From Alkalihalobacillus pseudalcaliphilus (GTDB lineage Bacteria; Bacillota; Bacilli; Bacillales; Bacillaceae_D): a stretch of DNA of 64,000 bases. Below, in pieces: positions 53,440 through 62,375 of the stretch (position 1 is the first letter of the stretch; the number at the start of each line of letters is the position of its first letter). The stretch covers positions 310,001-374,000 of the forward strand of contig NZ_JAQQWS010000001.1 of the NCBI RefSeq assembly GCF_028610675.1. Direction: 5' to 3'. The notes under the pieces are model-generated. The model was given only the letters and a program-made list of their open reading frames with translations. It did no database searches and was not told the origin of the DNA. Made by a program: the position numbers and the translations under genes.

Positions 53440-54342
53440 ATGAATATATATCAATTAAAAAATGACATTCGTATACAAATTCGTAAGCACAAAGAAGAAG
53501 GAAAAACGATTGGATTTGTAGCGACGATGGGTTATTTACATGAAGGGCATTTAACGCTCGTTCAGGAAGCGAAAAGGCAATGTGACCTCGTTGTCATGAG
53601 TATTTTTGTAAATCCATTACAATTTGGTCCGAGTGAGGATTTTGATCGTTATCCTCGTGATATCAAGCGTGACAGACAATTAGCTGAAGAGGCTGGAGTG
53701 GACTATTTATTTCTGCCAACAGTAGATGAAATGTATAAAGAGAAGCCAACGATGGCAATTCATATTACACAAGGTACCGACGTGCTTTGTGGGGCAAGTC
53801 GTCCGGGACATTTTAATGGCGTTGCTATGGTTGTCATGAAGTTATTTCAAATAATCCAACCAGATAAGGCATTTTTTGGTTTGAAGGACGCACAGCAGGT
53901 GGCGGTCATTGAAAATATGGTCACTACCTTTGAAGTGCCTGTAGAAGTCATGGGTGTTGATACAGTCCGTGAAAAGGATGGTTTAGCTAAAAGCTCACGC
54001 AATGTGTACTTAACGAAGCAGGAACGAGTGCTTGCTCCCAAGCTATATGAAGCGCTCTCTGCCGTGAAGAAAAAAGTCGAGCAAGAGCCTGAGAGCTATA
54101 GTCGAGATGAAATCGTAAAAGTTGTTAAAAATAAATTAGAAGAACTACCACTTGGGGATATTGATTATGTGGAAGCATTACCGTATCCATCATTAGAGAT
54201 AAACGAACAATTATCGGGTAAAATTTTAATTGCTTTAGCGTATAAATTTGCCAAAGCCCGTTTAATTGATAATGTAATTGTTAGTATGGAGAGGAGAGAA
54301 AACGAACATGTTACGCACAATGATGAGAGCAAAACTTCATAG
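53440..54342 (+). CDS. panC: Pantothenate synthetase
   Basis: Ligates pantoate and beta-alanine with ATP. The protein has TMGYLHEGHLTLV (HxGH motif), FVNPLQFGPSEDFDRYPR, RPGHFNGVAMVV, FFGLKDAQQV and KSSRNVYL. At 300 residues it is longer than the usual ~285, because the C-terminus (ERRENEHVTHNDESKTS) continues 35 bases into panD. This tail has no conserved features that I recognise. Confidence 0.95.
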   Translation: MNIYQLKNDIRIQIRKHKEEGKTIGFVATMGYLHEGHLTLVQEAKRQCDLVVMSIFVNPLQFGPSEDFDRYPRDIKRDRQLAEEAGVDYLFLPTVDEMYKEKPTMAIHITQGTDVLCGASRPGHFNGVAMVVMKLFQIIQPDKAFFGLKDAQQVAVIENMVTTFEVPVEVMGVDTVREKDGLAKSSRNVYLTKQERVLAPKLYEALSAVKKKVEQEPESYSRDEIVKVVKNKLEELPLGDIDYVEALPYPSLEINEQLSGKILIALAYKFAKARLIDNVIVSMERRENEHVTHNDESKTS

Positions 54343-54691
54343 AGCAACCGTAACGGAAGCGAATTTAAATTATGTTGGAAGTATTACGATAGATGAGGAT
54401 TTAATGGATGCAGTCGGCATTATCGAAAATGAAAAGGTGCAAATTGTTAATAATAACAATGGAGCCCGTTTTGAAACTTATGTAATTAAAGGTGAACGAG
54501 GAAGTAAGGTATGTTGTTTAAATGGGGCAGCTGCGAGGTTAGTTCAACCAGGTGATCTCGTGATTATCATTGCTTATGGACTAGTTGATGAAAAAGAGTT
54601 AATGGATTTTGAACCAAAAGTAGCTGTTTTAGGTGACAATAACAAAATTGTTGAGATGTTAGGAACAGAACCAGCTTCTACCGTTATGTAA
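54308..54691 (+). CDS. panD: Aspartate 1-decarboxylase proenzyme
   Basis: Makes beta-alanine for pantothenate. This 127-residue proenzyme self-cleaves between G24 and S25 (YVGSITID) to create the pyruvoyl group. NGAAARLVQPGDLVIIIAYG is also conserved. ATG 54308 follows GGAGAGGAGAG, inside the panC end. The terminator at 54702 closes panBCD. Confidence 0.96.
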   Translation: MLRTMMRAKLHRATVTEANLNYVGSITIDEDLMDAVGIIENEKVQIVNNNNGARFETYVIKGERGSKVCCLNGAAARLVQPGDLVIIIAYGLVDEKELMDFEPKVAVLGDNNKIVEMLGTEPASTVM

Positions 54692-54701
54692 GATGAATAC
54701 T

Positions 54702-54760
54702 TCCCCCTTTGAGGTAAAAACTTTAACTAAGTGTTAAAGGCTTAAAGGGGGGATTTTTTT
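54702..54760 (+). terminator. Compound terminator after panD, containing the next gene's ribosome binding site
   Basis: Outer stem TCCCCCTTTGAG (54702-54713) with CTTAAAGGGGGGA (54741-54753), inner stem CTTTAAC (54721-54727) with GTTAAAG (54733-54739), then seven T (54754-54760). The GGGGGGA strand is also the only Shine-Dalgarno sequence of the gene starting at 54759. Confidence 0.8.
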
Positions 54761-55721
54761 GGAAACATGGTTACAACAAATCGATTGGGTTGAAAAGCTA
54801 AAAGAAAGCTGGAATGCTAAGTCAGGCGATAAACAAAAAGAAGCAATCGACCAATTAGAGACCTACGCCCAGTCTATTTTAGATTATTGGGGTGTTCTAG
54901 AGGAAGAAATTGCGGTTTTGAAAAAGCAATTGAAAAAAGAAGAAACCGCCACATTATATCAATCCAAAGGAACGGTTTATTTTAAATTAGATATGTTTAA
55001 CGAAGCAATTTCTTATTTCTTAAAAGAAGAGCTTACAGGGATTGATGATGAATTACGTCATTTATATTTAGGGTATGCTTATTTATATGTGAATGAATGG
55101 GTAAAAGCAAAAGATCAATTTCTTTATATGATGTCATTTACAAAGGATACGGCCATCCTTCACGACGTATACATTGGTTTAGCGTGTATTTCCTGTAAAC
55201 AGGAGAACTTTGAGCAAGCGATTGACTACTTTGAAAAAGCTCGTAAATGGTTAACAGATAATGACGATGTCGTGTATAATCTAGGTGTGTGTCATTTTTT
55301 AAATCAATCGTATGAACAAGCTATTCTTTATTTTTACGAGGCCATTGAGTTAAATGGAGATGATGGAGAAGCCTATTACTATCTTGGCATTTGTTTAATC
55401 GAAATTGGAAAACGTCAGGCTGGCTTCCGTGCATGGGGACAAGCGATGCCATTATTAAATAGTAGTGATACGCTTCTGGCATTAGCATATATGTTAGAAT
55501 GGAATGGTCTGTTTAGGCAGGCTATTGACTGTTATCGCAAATTGTATGGAGATAAGCGTGAAATCGAAAAGTGTTTACATGGCTTAGCTTGGAATTATGG
55601 AATGTTAAATAAACAAGAACTTTCAAGACAGTATTTTAATCAATTATTTGAACTTAACCCGACTCATTCACTTGCTACACAATCATTTCAATGGTTACAG
55701 GAAGCATGGGTTTGTAAGTAG
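54759..55721 (+). CDS. TPR-repeat protein
   Basis: Predicted 320 residues, largely tetratricopeptide-like helix pairs (for example YQSKGTVYFKLDMFNEAISYF, ACISCKQENFEQAIDYFEKA and YNLGVCHFLNQSYEQAILYF), so a probable protein-interaction scaffold of unknown partner. The start is TTG 54759 at the end of the panD terminator T run; no later start has a better ribosome binding site. B. subtilis has no such gene between panD and dinG. Confidence 0.8.
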   Translation: METWLQQIDWVEKLKESWNAKSGDKQKEAIDQLETYAQSILDYWGVLEEEIAVLKKQLKKEETATLYQSKGTVYFKLDMFNEAISYFLKEELTGIDDELRHLYLGYAYLYVNEWVKAKDQFLYMMSFTKDTAILHDVYIGLACISCKQENFEQAIDYFEKARKWLTDNDDVVYNLGVCHFLNQSYEQAILYFYEAIELNGDDGEAYYYLGICLIEIGKRQAGFRAWGQAMPLLNSSDTLLALAYMLEWNGLFRQAIDCYRKLYGDKREIEKCLHGLAWNYGMLNKQELSRQYFNQLFELNPTHSLATQSFQWLQEAWVCK

Positions 55722-55762
55722 AGCCACATGTTTAGTTGGGAAGTAAATGAGAGGTGTTATGC

Positions 55763-58585
55763 ATGGAACGTTATGTTGTGCTTGACCTTGAAACAACAGG
55801 TCATTCGCCACGACAAGGAGATAAGATTATCCAAATAGGGGCCGTTGTTATTGAAGGAGGGCAAATCGTTGAGCGATTTGCCTCTTATGTTCAGCCTGGA
55901 AAAGAAATTCCTCCGTTTATTACAGAATTAACAGGGATTACAGATGAATTAGTTCAGCAAGCCCCTACTTTTAACGAACTTATCCCGCTCATTATTCCGA
56001 TGTTTGAAAGTGCGGATCTTGTTGCTCACAATGTGTTATTTGATTACTCCTTTTTAAAAGAGGCTTTACAAGAGCATGGTTATGCTTTTTCACCGAGTAA
56101 TCAATTTGATACAGTCGAGCTTGCAAGAATTTTATTACCGAGTGAAGAAAGTTATAAATTGGGTCATTTAGCAGAACGACTAGGTTTTGATCATGACAGG
56201 CCACATCAGGCAGATAGTGATGCTGAAGTTACGGGACAGCTATTTCTATTTTTAATGAATAAATTACATCATTTACCGACTTCTACTTTAAAACATTTAC
56301 AGGTCATTACAACATCATTTAGAAGTGACTTGCCTGCCTATATTGACAAGCTTTTATTAACGGATCGTTTTGAAATCGATCGTCAATATGACCATTTTCG
56401 TTCGTTGTCACTAGCTCTAATTGAAGAAGAGGAGCCGCTTCCCGTTAAGCCAAACCACTCTTTTCAAGAGGTTATTCAGTCATTAAAAGCGGATGTACAT
56501 ACGGAGACAACGAAGGCATTTAAACAATATGAAAAAAGAGACGGACAAATTAAAATGATGGAGGCAGTTGCTAATGCCTTTGCAAATAATGAACATATGT
56601 TACTAGAAGCAGGTACTGGAACAGGTAAATCAATTGCCTATTTACTTCCGTCAGCTCTTTATAGTATGGAAAAAGAAGAGCCCATCGTTGTCAGTACTCA
56701 GACCATCCCTTTACAAGAACAAATCTTTGTCAAGGATTTACCGATTTTATCGACGTTGCTTGCACAGCCGGTTCGTGCAGCACTTTTAAAGGGTAGAAAT
56801 CATTATTTATGTTTACGTAGGTTTGAGCAAAGCTTAAATCATACGGCGGAAGATACATATGATATTCAATTAACAAAGGCTCAGTTACTAGTATGGATTA
56901 CGGAAACGAAAACAGGTGACGTGGAGGAACTGTCTTTAACAACAGGTGGGCGTCAGTTTTGGTTTGATGTACGTAGTGAGGCAAAAGCAGAGTTAGGGAG
57001 CCATAATTCTTGGGCGAATCGTTGTTTTTATTATCGAGCGCGGAAGAAGGCCCAAAATGCTCATATTATCGTCACTAACCATGCTCTGTTATTTACGGAT
57101 TTAATGTCTGTGCAATCTTTAATCCCCAAATATGAGCGCGTTATTATCGATGAAGCCCATCATTTTGAGGAAGCGGCCTCGAATCATCTTGGTGCAGCAA
57201 CCGATTATCTTTCTTTTATGTATGTTTTTCAAAGGTTACATAAGCAGAAGGAAGAAGGTTTGCTGGAGCAATTAAAAGGATTGTTGGAAAGATATCAATT
57301 GTTAGAAGTTGAACGTTTTCTGAACGTGCAGCAGCAACTAAGTCTCATGAATGATGAAGTGGATGAGTTATTCCGCATGATTTTTCGTTATGTTGAAAAA
57401 AATCGTGCAGCAGGAAAAAGTGATACAGGTAGATTACGTTATCGTTTCTTGAGTTATGAAGAAAAGGGCGTGCTTTGGGATTCGATTTTAGAAAGTGCGA
57501 TGCGTTTTTATATGCAAAGTAAACGTTTATTTGATGGATATGATCGGTTTTATACGTATTTGAATGATGAATCGGTCGAGTTGCAGAACTTTGAAAAAGC
57601 ACAACTTGTCGATATCCATTCATTATTTGAACAGCTGAGAGAGCATGTGGCTGTCCTTTATGAAATGTTGCTTGAATGTGATCCTGATTATGTATATTGG
57701 ATTGAAATTGAGGCAAGAGGAGCAAAAAATGCGGCATACCTTTTCAGGAAACCAATTGATGTAGCAGAATTGCTTGCCGATTCGTTTTTCACAAAGAAAA
57801 AAAGTGCTGTGTTAACTTCAGCGACATTAACGGTGCAAAATTCCTTTCAATACCAGATAGACCGTTTAGGGCTAGCCGACTTTGGAGTAAAAGCTTTATC
57901 AATCGCAACACCGTTTAATTACGAGAAGCAGGCTTTATTATTATTACCGACTGATTTACCCGCAATTAAAGAAGTAAGTGAGAAAGATTTTGCTATGGAA
58001 GTGTCCATTAAAGTGATCCGAATCATTCAGGAAACAGACGGGAAAATGCTGATTCTCTTTACTTCTTTTGAAATGTTACGTTCGGTCTATCAATTTGTGA
58101 AGGATCTTAAAAGTAATGATGATAACACGGTGTTAATCGGTCAAGGGGTTACAAGTGGGAGTCGCTCCAAATTGTTAAAGCTCTTTAAACAAAGTGAAAA
58201 AGCTGTGTTATTTGGGACGAGTAGTTTTTGGGAAGGGATTGATATGCCAGGTGCGGAGCTAGAACAACTTATAATTGTTCGTTTACCTTTTTCTCCACCA
58301 GACGATCCACAACTACAAGCACAATTTGAACTCGCAAAAGAACGTGGTTTAAATCCTTTTACGACGATTTCTTTACCGCAAGCCATTATTCGTTTTAAAC
58401 AAGGATTTGGCCGATTAATTAGAACGAACCAAGATCGAGGGTGTATTTACATTTTTGATCGGAGAATTTCTACGACTCAATATGGAAAAGCGTTTGTTCA
58501 TTCATTACCGGAAATGCCGATCGCGAAAGGGAAATTGGAAGCTTTATTAAAAGACGTACAAACCTTTCAGAATGGAGGAGGATGA
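55763..58585 (+). CDS. dinG: DinG-type protein: DEDD exonuclease fused to a superfamily 2 helicase
   Basis: The 940-residue product combines an N-terminal DnaQ-like 3'-5' exonuclease domain (about 1-170: LDLETTGHSPRQGDKIIQIG, AHNVLFDYSFL, HQADSDAEVTG) with a DinG helicase-like part (Walker A EAGTGTGKSIAYLL, DEAH in IIDEAHHFEEA, and motif VI QGFGRLIRTNQDRG). In Firmicute DinG the iron-sulfur cysteines are usually absent, and exonuclease rather than helicase activity has been reported. ATG 55763 follows GAGGTG. Confidence 0.94.
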   Translation: MERYVVLDLETTGHSPRQGDKIIQIGAVVIEGGQIVERFASYVQPGKEIPPFITELTGITDELVQQAPTFNELIPLIIPMFESADLVAHNVLFDYSFLKEALQEHGYAFSPSNQFDTVELARILLPSEESYKLGHLAERLGFDHDRPHQADSDAEVTGQLFLFLMNKLHHLPTSTLKHLQVITTSFRSDLPAYIDKLLLTDRFEIDRQYDHFRSLSLALIEEEEPLPVKPNHSFQEVIQSLKADVHTETTKAFKQYEKRDGQIKMMEAVANAFANNEHMLLEAGTGTGKSIAYLLPSALYSMEKEEPIVVSTQTIPLQEQIFVKDLPILSTLLAQPVRAALLKGRNHYLCLRRFEQSLNHTAEDTYDIQLTKAQLLVWITETKTGDVEELSLTTGGRQFWFDVRSEAKAELGSHNSWANRCFYYRARKKAQNAHIIVTNHALLFTDLMSVQSLIPKYERVIIDEAHHFEEAASNHLGAATDYLSFMYVFQRLHKQKEEGLLEQLKGLLERYQLLEVERFLNVQQQLSLMNDEVDELFRMIFRYVEKNRAAGKSDTGRLRYRFLSYEEKGVLWDSILESAMRFYMQSKRLFDGYDRFYTYLNDESVELQNFEKAQLVDIHSLFEQLREHVAVLYEMLLECDPDYVYWIEIEARGAKNAAYLFRKPIDVAELLADSFFTKKKSAVLTSATLTVQNSFQYQIDRLGLADFGVKALSIATPFNYEKQALLLLPTDLPAIKEVSEKDFAMEVSIKVIRIIQETDGKMLILFTSFEMLRSVYQFVKDLKSNDDNTVLIGQGVTSGSRSKLLKLFKQSEKAVLFGTSSFWEGIDMPGAELEQLIIVRLPFSPPDDPQLQAQFELAKERGLNPFTTISLPQAIIRFKQGFGRLIRTNQDRGCIYIFDRRISTTQYGKAFVHSLPEMPIAKGKLEALLKDVQTFQNGGG

Positions 58586-58587
58586 AG

Positions 58588-59892
58588 ATGGGCTTAGTAG
58601 TTAAAAATGTGAAAATCATTTCGTTTGAAACAGAAAACACCTTTGATGGTTATCTTTATATAGAACAAGGTCAATTTAAAGAAATCAAACAGGGAAACCC
58701 ACGAATCGAACTAGTTAAAGAAAATGACGTCATCGATGGAAAAGGTAAATGGGCGATACCTGGTTTTGTTAATACGCATACTCATATCGGTATGAATTTA
58801 TTGCGAGGTTATTCGGATGAATTACCTTTACAAAAATGGTTACAGGAAAAAATGTGGCCATTTGAGGCAAAACTAGATCGACAAGCAGTGAAAGCGGCTA
58901 GAAGACTTGCTTTAGTTGAGATGTTGAAGTCAGGTACTACGACATTTTTAGAGATGTATCACTTATTTATGGATGATTTAGCGACAGATGTTGAATCATC
59001 AGGCATGCGAGCTAGCTTAATGCGTTCGATGATCGGATTATGCTCAAAAGAAGAACAAGAGGCTAAGCTACAGGAAGCGGTTCATTTTGCTAAACGTTGG
59101 CATCAACAAGCAGATGGCCGAATTCAAACCATGCTTGCACCCCATGCTCCCTATACATGCCCGCCAGCTTTTATTGAGCGAATTATTGAGGAAGCCATAA
59201 AGCTTCAGTTACCTGTTCATACGCATTTAGCTGAAACGGCCAAAGAAGTGAATGATCATATCGAAAAATATGGTGTTCATCCTGCTAACCATTTTTATGA
59301 TTTAGGCTTTCTAGAGTCTGTTGACTGGTTGTTCGCACATGGGGTATTTCTAGAGGAGGAACAGCTTGAGTTATTAAGCCAAGGAAAAAATGTAGCTATA
59401 AGTCATAACCCCATAAGTAATTTGAAACTAGGGTCAGGAATTGCTCAAGTAACGAAGTGGCAAAAATATGACCTTAAGGTTTGTTTAGGGACTGATAGTG
59501 TCGCTTCTAATAATACATTAGATATGGTTGAGGAAATGAGAATGGCCGCCCTCATTCATAAGGGTTACCAACATGACCCAACGGTCGTAACAGGTATCGA
59601 TGCATTAAAGATGGCGACATTATCAGGAAGTGACGCCTTGCAATTTAAGACGGTTCAAGGATTAAAGCCTGGTTTTGATGCTGATTTTCTATTAATTGAT
59701 GCTCATCAAGCTCACTTGCAACCAAATCAGCAAATTTTATCGCATTTGGTTTATGCCTTAAATAGTCAAGACATACGTGATATATTCGTTAAAGGGAAAC
59801 AACTTATGAAAAATCGTGAATTATCAACGTTAGACGAAGATAAAATTATAGCTGATGCAAGTCAAGAATTTAAACGAATTGCAGCTAAATGA
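58588..59892 (+). CDS. Amidohydrolase of the MtaD family (adenosine-type deaminase)
   Basis: Metal-dependent deaminase, 434 residues. Motifs in order: the metal-binding VNTHTHIGMNLLRGYSDEL, SGTTTFLEMY, MLAPHAPYTCP, HTHLAETAKEV, FAHGVFL, SHNPISNLKLGSG and GTDSVASNNTLD. The family acts on 5'-methylthioadenosine, S-adenosylhomocysteine and, in some futalosine-pathway organisms, 6-aminodeoxyfutalosine; the sequence alone does not decide. ATG 58588 is eight bases after GGAGGAGG; ATG 58582 overlaps the dinG stop. Confidence 0.88.
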   Translation: MGLVVKNVKIISFETENTFDGYLYIEQGQFKEIKQGNPRIELVKENDVIDGKGKWAIPGFVNTHTHIGMNLLRGYSDELPLQKWLQEKMWPFEAKLDRQAVKAARRLALVEMLKSGTTTFLEMYHLFMDDLATDVESSGMRASLMRSMIGLCSKEEQEAKLQEAVHFAKRWHQQADGRIQTMLAPHAPYTCPPAFIERIIEEAIKLQLPVHTHLAETAKEVNDHIEKYGVHPANHFYDLGFLESVDWLFAHGVFLEEEQLELLSQGKNVAISHNPISNLKLGSGIAQVTKWQKYDLKVCLGTDSVASNNTLDMVEEMRMAALIHKGYQHDPTVVTGIDALKMATLSGSDALQFKTVQGLKPGFDADFLLIDAHQAHLQPNQQILSHLVYALNSQDIRDIFVKGKQLMKNRELSTLDEDKIIADASQEFKRIAAK

Positions 59893-59896
59893 ATAA

Positions 59897-59919
59897 ATTC
59901 CTGCAAAAATTGCAGGAAT
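59897..59919 (-). terminator. Hairpin ending the small - strand gene
   Basis: Perfect stem ATTCCTGCAA (59897-59906) with TTGCAGGAAT (59910-59919) and a three-base loop. On the - strand it is followed by TTTATTCATTT; on the + strand no T run follows. Confidence 0.6.
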
Positions 59920-59941
59920 CATTGAGGTGTGGTTTAGGTAT

Positions 59942-60100
59942 TTATTTTGTATTTTGCTCAAAGCGCCAAGGAAATCGGGTTTGCCTTATTGATAAAGGAA
60001 AGACACTATTTTGGTCGTATCCGTGGCGGCTTAGAAGCGAAATATGTTGTTTTTCTAATTGGAACAACAGTTCCAAGCTCTTTTGTTTATTGTTTAACAT
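59942..60100 (-). CDS. Small unrecognised protein, 52 residues
   Basis: Reading frame on the - strand starting MLNNKQKSLELLFQLEKQHI and ending SIRQTRFPWRFEQNTK. It is basic and soluble, with no cysteine and no membrane segment. Evidence that it is a gene: a strong AAGGGAGG seven bases before the ATG, a forespore-type promoter (TCATA, 17 bases, CATACTA) about 30 bases upstream, and a perfect hairpin right after the stop. No function or family is recognised; expression in the developing spore is an inference from the promoter. Confidence 0.7.
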   Translation of the reverse strand: MLNNKQKSLELLFQLEKQHISLLSRHGYDQNSVFPLSIRQTRFPWRFEQNTK

Positions 60101-60130
60101 GGTTTCGCCTCCCTTATTGAGTTATAATAT

Positions 60131-60159
60131 TAGTATGGTTTTTCATTAACGAACTATGA
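60131..60159 (-). promoter_or_regulatory. Sigma-F/G-type promoter for the 52-residue gene
   Basis: On the - strand: TCATA (60159-60155), 17 bases, CATACTA (60137-60131), the -10 being identical to the sigma-G consensus. The transcript would start about 24 bases before the ATG. Confidence 0.55.
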
Positions 60160-60257
60160 CTAGCAATAGTTTCTGAAACAGGATATATTTAAACAGTAAT
60201 CAGAACGAACTGAGGGACACGCTTTTTTGAAAATAGGAAAGAAAAGGTGGATTTTTT

Positions 60258-60428
60258 ATGAATAGTAAGGTCGAAGTATTATCTACGGTACGTGTGGATA
60301 AGTCTCATGATTTATATAAAATCGTGGACTCCTTAAATCGAACGTTAAAAGAACAAGATCTTATGTTCGGTCTAGCATTGGATCAAGAAGATCAAGAGCA
60401 AATGGTATTCACCATTTATCGTACATAA
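60258..60428 (+). CDS. ypmA: Small DUF4264-like protein YpmA
   Basis: 56 residues: MNSKVEVLSTVRVDKSHDLY near the start and KEQDLMFGLALDQEDQEQM later, ending with FTIYRT. It matches the pattern and position of B. subtilis YpmA (56 residues, before ypmB). AAAGGTGG precedes the ATG. The function is unknown. Confidence 0.85.
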   Translation: MNSKVEVLSTVRVDKSHDLYKIVDSLNRTLKEQDLMFGLALDQEDQEQMVFTIYRT

Positions 60429-60441
60429 AGGTCATTTTGAG

Positions 60442-60924
60442 ATGAAAAAATGGTTTGTAATTGGAATGGCTGCTGTATTGATTTTGAGTGCTGTATGTTT
60501 TATTTATTTTTATAATGAAATAAGGAAACCTTTAGTTAGTGGTTATGAACAGGCATTGGCATTTGCTCATGAAGAACAATTGATAACAGAAGTGGAAGAT
60601 ATTGATTATTATCACGGCACGGATACTTATTTTGTGTTAACGGGTTTGGATGAGGATGGCGATCCGGCTTATGCTTGGATTAAGGATGATTATGAGAGCT
60701 ATCACGTTGAAAAAAGAGAAGATGGTATTTCTGTTGATGCTGCGCTATCGATTGTTGAGGCTGATTACGGGACCAAGGAAATAATTGAGGCACGATTAGG
60801 TTTTGAAAGAAATGTGCCAGCTTATGAAGTACTGTTTATTGATGATGAAGATCGTCAAAGCTATTATTATGTGACGTTTGATGATGGTACATTTATGAAA
60901 AGGTATCATTTAAATCGAGATTAA
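60442..60924 (+). CDS. ypmB: YpmB-like exported PepSY-type protein
   Basis: 160 residues with one N-terminal membrane anchor (WFVIGMAAVLILSAVCFIYFY) and two PepSY-like halves outside (SGYEQALAFAHEEQLITEVE and ISVDAALSIVEADYGTKEI). The function is unknown. It starts 13 bases after ypmA, so they form a pair. In B. subtilis aspB follows, but here asnS is next. Confidence 0.87.
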   Translation: MKKWFVIGMAAVLILSAVCFIYFYNEIRKPLVSGYEQALAFAHEEQLITEVEDIDYYHGTDTYFVLTGLDEDGDPAYAWIKDDYESYHVEKREDGISVDAALSIVEADYGTKEIIEARLGFERNVPAYEVLFIDDEDRQSYYYVTFDDGTFMKRYHLNRD

Positions 60925-60945
60925 CGTTAGAAGTGAAGGTTTTAA

Positions 60946-60974
60946 TTGCTTGATGTTTTGTACAAAGGTATAAT
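60946..60974 (+). promoter_or_regulatory. Sigma-A promoter of asnS
   Basis: TTGCTT (60946-60951), 17 bases, TATAAT (60969-60974), 44 bases before the asnS start. No T-box leader fits in this space. Confidence 0.6.
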
Positions 60975-61018
60975 GAAAAGCGATTAAAGGAATTGTCGAA
61001 GTAATGGAGGGTATTTTG

Positions 61019-62311
61019 TTGAAAACTACAATAGCAAAAGTTGGTCAATTTGTGGATCGATCAGTAAAAATTGGTGCATGGATTGCGAACAAACGGTCAA
61101 GCGGTAAGATTGCATTTTTACAATTACGAGATGGAACAGGTTTTATCCAAGGTGTTGTCGTGAAGGCGGAAGTTGGAGAAGATATATTCGCAAAAGCGAA
61201 ATCAATTACTCAAGAGTCTTCACTTTATGTAACGGGTACTGTTCGTGAGGATGAGCGTTCACCATCTGGTTATGAATTAACGGTTACAGATATAGACGTC
61301 ATACATGAAGCGGTTGATTATCCGATTACACCAAAAGAACATGGGACAGAATTTTTAATGGATCACCGTCATTTGTGGTTACGTTCAAAGCGTCAACATG
61401 CCGTGATGAAAATCCGTAATGAAATTATTCGTTCTACATATGAATTTTTTAATCAAAATGATTTTGTTAAAATTGACCCACCGATTTTAACTGGTAGTGC
61501 TCCAGAAGGTACGAGTGAGCTATTTGCTACTAAATATTTTGATGAAGATGCTTATCTTTCACAAAGTGGACAGCTTTATATGGAAGCGGCAGCGATGGCA
61601 CTCGGTCGAGTTTTTTCATTCGGACCAACATTCCGTGCAGAAAAGTCAAAAACGCGTCGTCATTTAATTGAGTTTTGGATGATCGAACCGGAAATGGCTT
61701 TTGTTGAACATGATGAAAGTCTTGAAATCCAAGAACAATATGTAGCCTACATCGTTCAATCTGTATTAAAGAATTGTCCGTTGGAATTAAAAACATTAGG
61801 AAGAAACTTAGAGAATTTGGAAAAAATTAAAGCACCATTCCCTCGTATTACGTATGATGATGCAGTCAAATTCCTTCATAAGGAAGGGTTTGATGATATT
61901 AAATGGGGCGATGATTTTGGTGCTCCACATGAGACGGCTATTGCTAATCATTATGACACACCGGTGTTTATTATTAATTATCCAACGTCATTAAAGCCAT
62001 TTTATATGCAACCACATCCAGAACGTGATGATGTTGTTTTATGTGCGGATTTGATTGCTCCTGAAGGTTATGGCGAAATTATTGGTGGTTCAGAGCGAAT
62101 TCATGATATGGAGTTGTTAAAGCAACGTCTTGATGAACATAATCTTGATTTATCTGCGTACCAGTGGTATTTAGAACTAAGGAAATATGGTTCCATCCCG
62201 CATTCTGGCTTTGGATTAGGATTAGAAAGAACTGTGGCATGGATTTCTGGCGTTGAGCATGTGCGTGAGTCGATTCCATTCCCGCGTTTATTAAATCGTT
62301 TATATCCGTAA
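61019..62311 (+). CDS. asnS: Asparaginyl-tRNA synthetase
   Basis: Class IIb synthetase charging tRNA-Asn. The 430 residues equal the remembered B. subtilis length. N-terminal OB-fold (IGAWIANKRSSGKIAFLQLR), motif 2 FRAEKSKTRRHLIEFWMIE and motif 3 GFGLGLERTVAW. The start is TTG 61019 after GGAGGG, giving MKTTI as in B. subtilis; ATG 61004 overlaps the ribosome binding site. Confidence 0.97.
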   Translation: MKTTIAKVGQFVDRSVKIGAWIANKRSSGKIAFLQLRDGTGFIQGVVVKAEVGEDIFAKAKSITQESSLYVTGTVREDERSPSGYELTVTDIDVIHEAVDYPITPKEHGTEFLMDHRHLWLRSKRQHAVMKIRNEIIRSTYEFFNQNDFVKIDPPILTGSAPEGTSELFATKYFDEDAYLSQSGQLYMEAAAMALGRVFSFGPTFRAEKSKTRRHLIEFWMIEPEMAFVEHDESLEIQEQYVAYIVQSVLKNCPLELKTLGRNLENLEKIKAPFPRITYDDAVKFLHKEGFDDIKWGDDFGAPHETAIANHYDTPVFIINYPTSLKPFYMQPHPERDDVVLCADLIAPEGYGEIIGGSERIHDMELLKQRLDEHNLDLSAYQWYLELRKYGSIPHSGFGLGLERTVAWISGVEHVRESIPFPRLLNRLYP

Positions 62312-62331
62312 TAGGTGGACAAGAGGGGAAG

Positions 62332-62360
62332 CGAATGAATCTTGAATTCATTCGTTTTTT
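62332..62360 (+). terminator. Terminator after asnS
   Basis: Perfect nine-base stem CGAATGAAT (62332-62340) with ATTCATTCG (62346-62354), then six T. Confidence 0.85.
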
Positions 62361-62375
62361 CATTTGAAGAAATGG

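Noticed and set aside
59889..60149. 86-codon + strand frame after the amidohydrolase
   Set aside because: It has no separate ribosome binding site, and it lies opposite the better-supported 52-residue - strand gene.
60925..61018. T-box leader for asnS
   Set aside because: The 94-base gap holds a promoter 44 bases from the start; no space for a T-box and no T-box core sequence seen.
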